DNA from: Streptomyces cavernicola
GTDB lineage: Bacteria; Actinomycetota; Actinomycetes; Streptomycetales; Streptomycetaceae
Assembly (NCBI RefSeq): GCF_029968035.1
Contig: NZ_JASCIQ010000032.1
Coordinates: 1 to 64,000 of the forward strand
Direction of reading: 5' to 3'
DNA length: 64,000 bases
Shown: positions 8,207-15,600 of the stretch, one piece after another
How the letters are laid out: each line of letters begins with the position of its first letter
Position numbering within the stretch: the first letter of the stretch is position 1
Notes under the pieces: generated by a model
The model's database searches: none
The model's input: the letters and a program-made list of their open reading frames with translations, nothing else
Told to the model about the DNA's origin: nothing
Translations under genes and position numbers: made by a program

Positions 8207-9454
8207 ATGGAGAGTCGTCCCACCCCCTGCACCCCCGCCCTGAAGTTCCGGGAGCTTCCGGAGAGCGAGCTCGACCGGGCCCTGGACCTGGCGTATCTCG
8301 CGTTCCACGAGAAGCCCGAGGCCGAGCTGCGCGCGCACCACAAGGAGCTGCTGCGCGGCTGCACCCGCGTCGGCGCGTACGACGGCGACGCGCTGGTCGG
8401 CACCGTCTCCGCGCTGCCCTTCACGCTGTCCGTGCCGGGCGGCGAACTGCCCTGCCCCGGCGTGACGTTCGCCTGTGTGGCGCCCACCCACCGCAGGCGC
8501 GGTGCCCTGTCCGGGATGCTCGCGGAGCTGTTCGCGCGCTGCGCCGCACAGGACTGGCCGATCGCCGCGCTGTGGGCCTCCGAGGCCGTGATCTACGGCC
8601 GGTTCGGCTTCGGCGAGGGCACCCGGGGCGTCACCGTGGAGATCGACTCCGCTCGTCCGCTCGCGCTGCGCATCGCCCCCGACGACCGTCCGCTGCGCCT
8701 GCTCTCCCCCGCCGACGCCCCCGCGCAGCTCGCCGCCTTCTACGACCGCACGCGCGCCGGGCGGCCCGGCCGGATCGCCCGCAGCCGCGCCTGGTGGGCC
8801 GAGGAGTGGATGGCCGAGAAGGACGAGGAGGACGCGTCGTTCTCGCCGCCGCGGGTGGTCGCGCTCGGCGGTCCTGGTGAGCCGCTCGCCGGGTACGCGA
8901 TCTACCGCACGAAGCGGGAGGACGACGCCCCCGGCCTGGTCCGCCTCGACGACCTGGAGGCGGAGACCCCGGCCGCGGCGGCCGCGCTCTGGCAGTACGC
9001 GGCGTCCGTCGACCTGACGGCCAAGGTCCGCGCCTGGGGCCGCCCCGTCGACGACCCGCTGCTGCTCTTCGCCGCCGACCGCGACCAGGTCCGCGTCACC
9101 GCCGGGTTCCCCGCCCTGTGGCTCCGCCTCCTCGACGTCCGCACGGCCCTGCTCCGCCGCTCGTACGCCGCCCCGGTGGACCTGGTCCTGGACGTCCACG
9201 ACGCCCACCTCCCCGTCAACTCGGGCCCGCACCGGCTGAGTTGCTCGCCGCGGGGGGTCGCGTACGAGCCCACGCACGACCCCGCCGACCTCTCCCTCGC
9301 GGTCCGCGACCTGGCCGCGTGCTACCTGGGCGGCACGAGCCCGACGGCCCTGGTCCGAGCGGGCCTGGCCACGGAGCACACACCGGGCGCGGCCGAAACC
9401 CTGACGGCGGCGCTGCGCACGGATCACGCACCGCACACCGTCGACGGGTTCTAG
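8207..9454 (+). CDS. Eis-like GNAT N-acetyltransferase
   Basis: A 415-residue protein with Eis family architecture: an N-terminal GNAT domain with acetyl-CoA loop VAPTHRRRGALSGML (about 95-110), a second GNAT-like half, and an SCP2-like C-terminal domain. The motif VIYGRFGFG holds the Tyr that acts as general acid in mycobacterial Eis, and the chain ends in Phe, whose terminal carboxylate serves as base in that enzyme. Eis proteins acetylate amines, including aminoglycosides; the substrate here is unknown. The start at 8207 is supported by TAGTGT at 8194-8199, seven bases before the ATG, a leaderless promoter pattern. A second paralogue lies at 55182-56429. Confidence 0.85.
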   Translation: MESRPTPCTPALKFRELPESELDRALDLAYLAFHEKPEAELRAHHKELLRGCTRVGAYDGDALVGTVSALPFTLSVPGGELPCPGVTFACVAPTHRRRGALSGMLAELFARCAAQDWPIAALWASEAVIYGRFGFGEGTRGVTVEIDSARPLALRIAPDDRPLRLLSPADAPAQLAAFYDRTRAGRPGRIARSRAWWAEEWMAEKDEEDASFSPPRVVALGGPGEPLAGYAIYRTKREDDAPGLVRLDDLEAETPAAAAALWQYAASVDLTAKVRAWGRPVDDPLLLFAADRDQVRVTAGFPALWLRLLDVRTALLRRSYAAPVDLVLDVHDAHLPVNSGPHRLSCSPRGVAYEPTHDPADLSLAVRDLAACYLGGTSPTALVRAGLATEHTPGAAETLTAALRTDHAPHTVDGF

Positions 9455-9473
9455 CGGAGGGCTACGCGTGACT

Positions 9474-9513
9474 CGGCCCCGTCGTACCCCAACTTGGGGG
9501 TACGACGGGGCCG
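9474..9513. terminator. Bidirectional hairpin terminator
   Basis: CGGCCCCGTCGTACCCC (9474-9490) pairs perfectly with 9497-9513 over 17 bp, with a six-base loop. It sits between the convergent eis-like gene and the DUF397 gene and can stop both. There is no long T run, as is usual in Streptomyces. Confidence 0.85.
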
Positions 9514-9530
9514 TTGTCGTGCCCGGACGT

Positions 9531-9740
9531 TCAGATGGCGCCCAGTCGGCTGTCCTTGACGCCCGCGACGAAGGTCGAGAACGCGTCAGCGTGGACGGTC
9601 AGGGTGGGACCGGCGGGGTTCTTGGAGTCGCGTACGGGGACGATGCTGTGCGAGGCGGCGAGATTGGTGGCCACCTCGACGCAGGCTCCGCCGTTGTTGC
9701 TGTAGGAGGACTTGAACCAGCGCGGGGATTCGGTCGTCAC
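9531..9740 (-). CDS. DUF397 protein
   Basis: A 69-residue protein with the DUF397 signature: WFKSSYSNNGGACVEVA near the N-terminus, then VPVRDSKNP and a C-terminal FSTFVAGVK. Small DUF397 proteins occur in dozens of paralogues per Streptomyces genome, nearly always next to an XRE/DUF5753 regulator, as in the whiJ-type loci that affect development. Its ATG overlaps the end of the regulator gene by four bases, so the pair is co-translated. The partner relation (regulator plus small inhibitor or ligand) is established only for a few loci; here it is inferred. Confidence 0.92.
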   Translation of the reverse strand: MTTESPRWFKSSYSNNGGACVEVATNLAASHSIVPVRDSKNPAGPTLTVHADAFSTFVAGVKDSRLGAI

Positions 9741-10579
9741 GAGGTGCCCTTTCGTAACCGTTCGATCATGGCCACGGACTCCGCTTGGGAGAGTGCTTCG
9801 GCCTGTAGCTGATGGTAGGCCTTCAACAGGGGTACTGCGAACGTACTTTCGCGCTCCAGGCTGCCCCGGTGGGCGGACTCGGCATAGGACATGAGGGAGC
9901 GGTCCGTCATCGTCAAGATGTAGACGGGTAGGTCGAAGGGGCGCCGAACTCCCATGCTGAACGGCGCGACCTGAAGCGTCGTGTTCGGCTGCTTCGCGAA
10001 GTCGATCAGGAGCGCCAACTGCGCGTCCATCACGTCCGGTTCGCCGACGGGGCGACGTATGCAGCCCTCGTCAAGTACGACGAAGACCTCCGGCGGATTC
10101 TTCCTGCGGTCGAGGACCGACTGACGTTCCGCGACCACCGAGACGCGCTCACGCGCCTGCTCCGCGCTGATGGCCCTCCGCTTGACGGCGCTGTCCGCCA
10201 GCGCGGCCGCGTACTGCGAGGTCTGCAAAAGGCCTGGCATGACGCCGACTTCGTACAGCCGGATCTCGGCGGCGCGCCCTTCGTAGCCCACGAACTCCGG
10301 GAAGCCTTCGAGGAGCGAGCCGTGCTGCATCTCGCGCCACTGGCGTTCGAACGTGTCCGCGGTTCCGTCAGTGCCGAGGGCACGGTCAACACTGCGCGAA
10401 AAGCGAAGAGTTGGCATCTTGCGACCAGTTTCCACGGCCGAGATGTGCGTGCTGGAGTAGTCCATCAGGGTGGCCAGTTCTTCCTGCTTTAACCCCTTCG
10501 CCTCTCGCTCCCTGCGTAAGCGCGCGCCGAACGCCGCCGCCGGACTGCTGTCGGGGTTCAGTTCCTTGATGTTGACCAT
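9737..10579 (-). CDS. XRE-family regulator with DUF5753 domain
   Basis: A 280-residue protein. An N-terminal helix-turn-helix (about 15-70) includes LRREREAKGLKQEELATLM and THISAVETGRKMP. It is followed by a DUF5753 domain (about 100-270) with YEVGVMPGLLQTSQYA, VVLDEGCIRRPVG and LPVYILTM. It is co-translated with the DUF397 gene. Members such as WhiJ act as DNA-binding repressors whose activity is tuned by the small partner protein. A candidate operator (inverted repeat GTAGTC-N4-GACTAC at 10652-10667) lies 70 bp upstream, in the gap shared with the divergent small gene at 10682. This suggests it controls both directions. Confidence 0.9.
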   Translation of the reverse strand: MVNIKELNPDSSPAAAFGARLRREREAKGLKQEELATLMDYSSTHISAVETGRKMPTLRFSRSVDRALGTDGTADTFERQWREMQHGSLLEGFPEFVGYEGRAAEIRLYEVGVMPGLLQTSQYAAALADSAVKRRAISAEQARERVSVVAERQSVLDRRKNPPEVFVVLDEGCIRRPVGEPDVMDAQLALLIDFAKQPNTTLQVAPFSMGVRRPFDLPVYILTMTDRSLMSYAESAHRGSLERESTFAVPLLKAYHQLQAEALSQAESVAMIERLRKGTS

Positions 10580-10651
10580 GCGAGCCCAACCTTCCCTGCC
10601 GCGCTGACAGCTTGCTCGGCCTTCGAGGCTAGGTCACTCTGAGGGCTCCTG

Positions 10652-10667
10652 GTAGTCGTTTGACTAC
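10652..10667. promoter_or_regulatory. Candidate operator of XRE regulator
   Basis: GTAGTC-GTTT-GACTAC is a perfect 6-bp-arm inverted repeat. It is placed just before the ribosome site of the small gene at 10682 and in the promoter gap of the XRE gene. A TAGTC/GACTA palindrome is a plausible XRE dimer site; binding is inferred. Confidence 0.55.
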
Positions 10668-10681
10668 AGAGAGGAGCAATT

Positions 10682-10921
10682 GTGTGCCCAGCCCGCATGC
10701 CCACCCCTGCCCCGAGCGTCGGAACCCTCCTCCTGGACGTGCTGCGCGATCAACTCGGCGAGTTCCGAGGTGAGTTGGGGGCGCGTTGGTTTCTGCGGCC
10801 CGCGCTCGGCGGGAGGGAGTGGGAGGTCGCTCCCGAGCACACCCGGGCCGCCACCTCCGAACAGCGCCTACGCGTAGAGACCGCTCGGGCGAACGCCCGA
10901 TCCCGAGGAGAGCTGCTGTGA
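10682..10921 (+). CDS. Small hypothetical protein linked to XRE/DUF397 locus
   Basis: A 79-residue soluble protein, starting GTG at 10682 behind GAGAGGAGC. It has no recognised domain. The middle is aromatic and Arg-rich (RWFLRPALGGREWEV). Its stop overlaps the GTG start of the next gene by four bases (GTGA), indicating translational coupling. It is divergent from the XRE regulator across a gap containing the GTAGTC palindrome, so it is probably regulated by it. Function unknown. Confidence 0.68.
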   Translation: MCPARMPTPAPSVGTLLLDVLRDQLGEFRGELGARWFLRPALGGREWEVAPEHTRAATSEQRLRVETARANARSRGELL

Positions 10922-11139
10922 CTCACGACAAGAACGAACTGCTGAAGCAGGCCGAGGCCGCGCGCGAGGAGTTGGACGCGGCGCTCACGGCGGCCGGTGT
11001 CGTACTGCCGTCCCTGGGCGTCGACCTGATCGCGTACACCGCTCAACGCCCGTTCGCACTAGTCGAGTTGGGGCGCTGCAACGTGAGTACGGCCAAGGCC
11101 CTCGCCGCCGCCCTGCGGGCAGGAGCAGGAGCCACCTGA
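10918..11139 (+). CDS. Small hypothetical protein, coupled to upstream gene
   Basis: A 73-residue protein beginning THDKNELLKQAEAAREELDAAL, a long amphipathic helix, followed by a compact segment ending VELGRCNVSTAKALAAALRAG. The single Cys sits in the conserved-looking LGRCNV motif. I recall similar small proteins in other streptomycetes next to XRE/DUF397 loci, but none with known function. GTG at 10918 overlaps the previous stop, and the next gene begins two bases after this one ends. The three small genes therefore form one tight operon. Confidence 0.7.
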   Translation: MTHDKNELLKQAEAAREELDAALTAAGVVLPSLGVDLIAYTAQRPFALVELGRCNVSTAKALAAALRAGAGAT

Positions 11140-11141
11140 CC

Positions 11142-11480
11142 ATGCACGCCCTGTTAGCCCGCGCCCTCTCCTGGCTGGCCGCCCTGTTCGCCCCGGGCCG
11201 GCGGCCCGGCCGGCACAGCGCGCAGTACCTCGCCGCCCAGCGGGCCGACGTACCAGATCCCGTACCCGAACCGGAACCCGTGTCCCCGTGGGCCCGCCCC
11301 TGGACCTCGCCCTCGGCGGCGGAGGTGCGGGCGATCTTCCGGGACGAACGGACCCTCGCCCTACCCGCCCTGCAACGCGAACGCGCATGGGCCGCCGCGT
11401 TCGCCGAACTCGGCGTGGACTACGACCACCCCGCCGAACCCCTCGCCAGCCTCGTCACCCCCACCCGCACTGCCGCCTGA
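11142..11480 (+). CDS. Hypothetical protein with N-terminal hydrophobic helix
   Basis: A 112-residue protein. The N-terminus (MHALLARALSWLAALFAPG) is a short amphipathic or membrane-associating helix, followed by a Pro-rich linker and a helical C-terminal half with ALQRERAWAAAFAELGVDYD. It is third in the operon after the genes at 10682 and 10918, with only a two-base gap. There is no identifiable domain. Codon use is normal for the chromosome. Function unknown. Confidence 0.68.
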   Translation: MHALLARALSWLAALFAPGRRPGRHSAQYLAAQRADVPDPVPEPEPVSPWARPWTSPSAAEVRAIFRDERTLALPALQRERAWAAAFAELGVDYDHPAEPLASLVTPTRTAA

Positions 11481-11632
11481 GCCCGCCCCTCGAGCCCCGA
11501 CGTGCGGGCCTCCGGCCGCCCAGACCACCATTGGCACCACCACAGACTGCTGATACATTCCCCTGCGTTTCTGCGCAGCCCGACCGAACGGTTCGTGCTG
11601 ATGGACCACTGAACACGGGGGAGGGCAGGGCG

Positions 11633-12004
11633 TTGCGTCCTGACGGCGGGGGAAGCGGAATTACGACGAGAGTCGAGACGAGCAAGCTCAATCAAGCCAG
11701 CAACAACTTGGCCGAGTTGCGCGGCGACACCGACAATGCAGACAGGGCTTCACAGCAGGACACCCTGGACGCCGTGGCCGGACTCAACAGAGGCGCCCCG
11801 GGTTCCGGACCCGGCGGGGGTGCCTTCGAGACAGCCATCGGACTCTTCGACATGGACACACGCTGGCAACAGCAGGTCATCAACCTGAAGGGCCTGCTCC
11901 AGTCGATCAACGAGAAGATCCACGAGACGCAGGGGAACTACTCGCGCAGGGAAGAGCACGAAAGCTCAGCGCATCACAGCGCCATCACTCGCGATTTCGG
12001 CTGA
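11633..12004 (+). CDS. WXG100-like ESX/type VII substrate-type protein
   Basis: A 123-residue, helix-rich protein. An N-terminal helix (about 14-50) and a C-terminal helix with TRWQQQVINLKGLLQSINEKI are joined by a glycine-rich turn. This is the hairpin layout of small WXG100-superfamily proteins, though a strict WXG triplet is absent. The start is TTG at 11633, chosen because GGGGGAGGG lies seven bases upstream and no ATG or GTG fits. It is 34 bp before the large DUF6571-type gene and shows more A/T at third positions than neighbours, suggesting recent acquisition. No ESX secretion machinery is present in the window. Confidence 0.62.
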   Translation: MRPDGGGSGITTRVETSKLNQASNNLAELRGDTDNADRASQQDTLDAVAGLNRGAPGSGPGGGAFETAIGLFDMDTRWQQQVINLKGLLQSINEKIHETQGNYSRREEHESSAHHSAITRDFG

Positions 12005-12038
12005 CTCAGCCTTCCCTACGTCCTGAAAGTGGTTCCCG

Positions 12039-14258
12039 ATGGTCTCGTTCACCTATCTCGATGAAGCCGACCTCTCCAAACTGGAAGCGGCAGCCAAGGC
12101 CTGGAGCAAACTCCCCGCAAAATACGAAGGACTTGAGGACCAGTTCGAGGCACGGGTCATCAAGGTGCTCGAAGGGAATTGGGAAGGCGAAGCCGCCGCC
12201 ACTGCCTTCCGCACCATGAAGCGGGCCACCCGGGAATACCGCGCCGCCGCCGAGGAGTCCCGCCGAGTCGGCAAATTGCTCACGGAGGCGCACACAGACT
12301 TCCGCAAGTACCAAAAGCAGCTGCACGACCTCGTCGAGCGGGGCCGGAAGAACTACCTGAAGTTCTCCGACAAGGGCGTGGAGGACGTGGACTCCCGCTG
12401 GGACAGCCCCACCGCCTCGGCCGCTCCGGGCTTCGCGGACGAGCGCAAGAAGGTGCTCGACGAGGCGACAGCCGACTACAAGTCCATCCTCGCGGCGGTC
12501 ACGAGCATCGACGGCGCCGTCGGTGCCGCACTGCGTCGGGACGCCAACGGCGCCGACAACGACAGCTTCAACGGCAAGCGCACCTACAAGGACCTCGACG
12601 AGGCCGAGGCAGGCAAGGCGTCGCAGCTGATGAAGAAGAAGGGACGCCTGACGGACTCGGAGTTCATGCAGCTGAACCAGTTGCTGGCACAGAACAGGAA
12701 CGACCCCGAGTTCGCCCGATCCTTCGCTGTCCGCACGGGCGCCGAGCAAACGCTCAACAAATACGACCAGCTCCTCAACCCGACCTCGGGCGCAAATCTA
12801 TCGAAGGCTGAACTGGCGCAGCTGAAGCAGTTCCAGAAGAACCTGGGTACCACTATCGGCACCGCCACCACCTCGGACGACGGCGACAAAAATCCGAACA
12901 GGGGCATCAAGAAGTTCCAGGACGAGCTCCTCTCCTTGGGGCACAAGGAGTTCAACTCAAACCCGTCCGAGATGGCGAAAGGCCTCACCGGCTACCACGT
13001 GACCAGCAGTCTCATGAGCCATGGCAAGTGGGACACGGACTTCCTGCAGGAGTACGGCGAAGACCTGATCGTTGCCGAGAAGCAGGGCGGCAAGTACAGC
13101 CTGCAGGATCCTGCCGCGTATTGGTCGGGCGACGGCCTCCGGAACACAGGGGCGCCCCAGCTCGGGGCGCTCGACCCCATGACCGGGTTCATGGAGGCCT
13201 TGGGGCACAACCCGGAGGCATCGACCGAATTCCTCACCTCAAGCACGGACTTTGACGGTAAATCGGTGGATCACCTGGACTACCTCCTGGAAGACCGCCG
13301 CTGGCCGCCGCCGGAGCACGGGACCTTCACCGGAGATCCGGCCAACCCGAGCGGCTACGACAACCTCGGCCATGCGCTGGAGTCGGCCACGAGCGGCCGG
13401 TCGTACGAGTACGAGGGCAACGAGATGCCCAAGCACACGGAGACCCAGGCCGGCCTGGTGAAGGAGCTCGTCAACAAGCTCGGGGGCCCCGACGGGGGTG
13501 AGCTCCTCGAAGGAGAAGAAGCCAAGCTTCGGCCTCTGAACGACAGCCTCGGCAACATCACGGCCAATTACATGGGTGACTTTCAGCGGGCCCTTACTGA
13601 GCAGGGAGCGCTACCGACCCACGGCGCCGCGGCAGATCTACCGCGAGGCAACACAGCGGCCTTCCTCTCGTCTGTGGGCCAGGACCCCGAGGCGTACAAG
13701 GCCATCACCGCCGCCCAGCAGGCCTACACCAGCGTGGCGGTGGACCAGGCGGTGAACCACAGCGATGGTTCCAGCGTGCCGCCGAACAGCCGGGTCGAGA
13801 ACGCCGTGAGTCCTGGTTCGATGCTGGCGGGCATCATGAGTGAAGCTCGCGCCGAGGCCGTCTACAACTCCAAGACAGCCGAGGCTGAGGACTTCAACTC
13901 GGGCACCGACACGGCCAAGAAGTGGGTGGGCCGAGGCCTGACCATGGCCACGGAGTCCGTGCAGGTTCCCGTCGTCTCCTGGGTCCTGGAGGACGTGCAG
14001 ACCAGCGTCCAGGAAACACTCAAGAAGGACTACACGAATGAGGCGCACCACGAAGCCAGGGAGGATTTCACCGACAGCCAGAAGCGAGCCGAGAACGCAG
14101 CCAGGGAAGCTGTCGATCGAGCCACCCGGGGCGGGGACTTCACGGAGCAAACGATCAGGGACATGAAGGACTCGGCCGCCAGGGAAGCACGTACCGCCCA
14201 CTCCGTCGGTGCCGGAACAGAGCGCGCGGGCCGAGGGGGTGGCGGAAGTGCTGGGTGA
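12039..14258 (+). CDS. Large helical DUF6571-type protein with WXG-like N-terminus
   Basis: A 739-residue, hydrophilic, largely alpha-helical protein. The first 100 residues form a long-helix hairpin with GNWEGEAAATAF, a WXG motif, near residue 48, as in LXG/WXG100-type secreted proteins. A long central domain follows, with repeated small helices and a Gly-rich tail. It resembles the DUF6571 family, found in streptomycetes next to WXG100-like genes. No toxin or nuclease motif was found in its C-terminal 150 residues, so a polymorphic toxin is not supported. Base composition is less GC-rich than the flanks. It probably forms an operon with the genes on both sides. Confidence 0.72.
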   Translation: MVSFTYLDEADLSKLEAAAKAWSKLPAKYEGLEDQFEARVIKVLEGNWEGEAAATAFRTMKRATREYRAAAEESRRVGKLLTEAHTDFRKYQKQLHDLVERGRKNYLKFSDKGVEDVDSRWDSPTASAAPGFADERKKVLDEATADYKSILAAVTSIDGAVGAALRRDANGADNDSFNGKRTYKDLDEAEAGKASQLMKKKGRLTDSEFMQLNQLLAQNRNDPEFARSFAVRTGAEQTLNKYDQLLNPTSGANLSKAELAQLKQFQKNLGTTIGTATTSDDGDKNPNRGIKKFQDELLSLGHKEFNSNPSEMAKGLTGYHVTSSLMSHGKWDTDFLQEYGEDLIVAEKQGGKYSLQDPAAYWSGDGLRNTGAPQLGALDPMTGFMEALGHNPEASTEFLTSSTDFDGKSVDHLDYLLEDRRWPPPEHGTFTGDPANPSGYDNLGHALESATSGRSYEYEGNEMPKHTETQAGLVKELVNKLGGPDGGELLEGEEAKLRPLNDSLGNITANYMGDFQRALTEQGALPTHGAAADLPRGNTAAFLSSVGQDPEAYKAITAAQQAYTSVAVDQAVNHSDGSSVPPNSRVENAVSPGSMLAGIMSEARAEAVYNSKTAEAEDFNSGTDTAKKWVGRGLTMATESVQVPVVSWVLEDVQTSVQETLKKDYTNEAHHEAREDFTDSQKRAENAAREAVDRATRGGDFTEQTIRDMKDSAAREARTAHSVGAGTERAGRGGGGSAG

Positions 14259-14940
14259 TGCGCGGTCGCGGCGTAGGGCCGGAGGGCTCTTGGGCGTTGC
14301 GCTACTGGCCGTAGCGGGCGGCGTCTGGTGGGTCTGGGGCGGAGAGGACGCCGAGCCGCGCACCGCGGCGGTGCCCGACACGCTGTGCAAGACGTCGATC
14401 TCCACTCGTCTCGTGAAGAAGATGCTTCCTCCCGGCCCTTACCTGTCTGCCGGCACGGACGGCGATCCCTGGACTGACATCGACGATCTCCTGCAGTCGG
14501 ACGACACGGACGATCCCGGCTACGCACGTTGCACGGTCCATGCCTCGGCCGAACCGGGCGAGGAAGGCTACGTGGTGGTGTTGGTCCAACTGTGGCCTGT
14601 GGCCGACGCTCGTGAGGTCATGCAGACTCACGAAGAGGGCGGATCGATGCCCTCGGACGGCCGGAGCATCACCTGGGGCCCGGCTTTGGGGTACATGTCA
14701 CCGGCGGACACCGAGCTGGCCGTCCGATGTACCCCCCCGAAGGGCTCCGGTTTCACCAACCACCATGCTCTGACCGTCACCATCGAACCCAACCCGAAGG
14801 TGGCAGGCAGGCCGCACACCGCCGAGCTGTCCGCGCAGCTCGCCGCCGAAGTCATGCGCTACGCAGTCCAGCAAGCCGCCCACTGCACCGATACTCCGAC
14901 GCTGCCCACGCAGACCGGCGCCGTGCGCCATGACGGCTGA
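14248..14940 (+). CDS. Membrane-anchored protein of the ESX-like cluster
   Basis: About 230 residues: a short basic cytoplasmic start (RSRRRAG), one transmembrane helix (GLLGVALLAVAGGVWWVW), then an extracytoplasmic domain with cysteines at CKTSIS, YARCTV, VRCTPP and AHCTDT that could form two disulfides. The start is uncertain; GTG at 14248, behind GAGGGGG and overlapping the previous stop, is preferred over GTG 14209 or 14239. The coupling and the single-anchor topology suggest a partner exposed on the outer face for the large upstream protein. The family is not recognised. Confidence 0.68.
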   Translation: MLGDARSRRRAGGLLGVALLAVAGGVWWVWGGEDAEPRTAAVPDTLCKTSISTRLVKKMLPPGPYLSAGTDGDPWTDIDDLLQSDDTDDPGYARCTVHASAEPGEEGYVVVLVQLWPVADAREVMQTHEEGGSMPSDGRSITWGPALGYMSPADTELAVRCTPPKGSGFTNHHALTVTIEPNPKVAGRPHTAELSAQLAAEVMRYAVQQAAHCTDTPTLPTQTGAVRHDG

Positions 14941-15066
14941 ACCCAGGCGTCGGCGCGCCCTCCTGATCGGCTGATCTCCGTCGCGCTCATCGCCACCGGC
15001 CTCATGTGGTGGCTGCAGGAAGACAAGGAGAGCAGCCACGCCCCCAAGAATCTCCTGCCGGTTGAA
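14930..15066 (+). pseudogene. Frameshifted, truncated membrane-protein remnant
   Basis: ATG at 14930, overlapping the previous stop, opens a frame reading TAEPRRRRALLIG that stops at 14974. A one-base shift restores LISVALIATGLMWWLQEDKES, so the combined product would be a basic start plus a transmembrane helix. This closely resembles the N-terminus of the preceding gene (RRRAGGLLGVALLAVAGGVWWVW). The frame then runs into the 3' end of the convergent acetyltransferase at 15067 with no domain left. It is best read as a decayed second copy, or next gene, of the cluster, cut off at its right edge. Confidence 0.65.
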
Positions 15067-15549
15067 CTACTGCACCAACGCCCCCAACCGCCCCAGCGCC
15101 TCGTCGGTGAGCCGGTACACGGACCACTCCGACTGCGGGCGCGCGCCCAGGGACTCGTAGAAGGCGATGCTCGGCTCGTTCCAGTTCAGGACGGACCATT
15201 CGAGGCGCTGGTAGCCGCGCCGCGTGCAGATGCGGGCCAGTTCCGTCATCAGCGCCTTGCCGTGGCCGCCGCCGCGCGCCTCGGGGCGTACGTACAGGTC
15301 CTCCAGGTAGATGCCGTGCACGCCGCGCCAGGTGGAGAACGTGAGGAACCACAGCGCGAAGCCCACCGCCTCGCCGGACGCGGCGTCCTCCGCGATGTGC
15401 GCGTAGGCCGCCGGGTTCTCGCCGAACAGGGCGGTGTGCAGGTCCTGTTCGGTGGCGCGGACCTCGTGCAGGGCCTTCTCGTAGTCGGCGAGTTCGTGGA
15501 TCATCGCCAGGACGGCGGGTACGTCTTCGGGGGTCGCTGTGCGGATCAT
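15067..15549 (-). CDS. GNAT acetyltransferase, diamine/spermidine acetyltransferase-like
   Basis: A 160-residue single GNAT domain. It contains LYVRPEARGGGHGKALMTEL, the acetyl-CoA pyrophosphate-binding loop, and WSVLNWNEPSIAFYESLGA, the C-terminal motif of the SSAT group. Length and the start IRTATPEDVPAVLAMIHELADYE match diamine acetyltransferases, which acetylate polyamines or thialysine. The start at 15549 follows a TAACCT hexamer six bases away, suggesting a leaderless transcript. It is divergent from a gamma-glutamylputrescine-oxidase-like flavoprotein, which supports, but does not prove, a polyamine role. Confidence 0.82.
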   Translation of the reverse strand: MIRTATPEDVPAVLAMIHELADYEKALHEVRATEQDLHTALFGENPAAYAHIAEDAASGEAVGFALWFLTFSTWRGVHGIYLEDLYVRPEARGGGHGKALMTELARICTRRGYQRLEWSVLNWNEPSIAFYESLGARPQSEWSVYRLTDEALGRLGALVQ

Positions 15550-15600
15550 GCGCGCAGGTTAGCCGGGCCCGCCCTTGACGCGTCGGGTACGTTCCCGGCC

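Noticed and set aside
12039..14258. Polymorphic toxin with immunity gene
   Set aside because: The C-terminal region shows no nuclease, deaminase or ADP-ribosyltransferase motif, and the following gene is a membrane-anchored exported-domain protein rather than a typical immunity protein.
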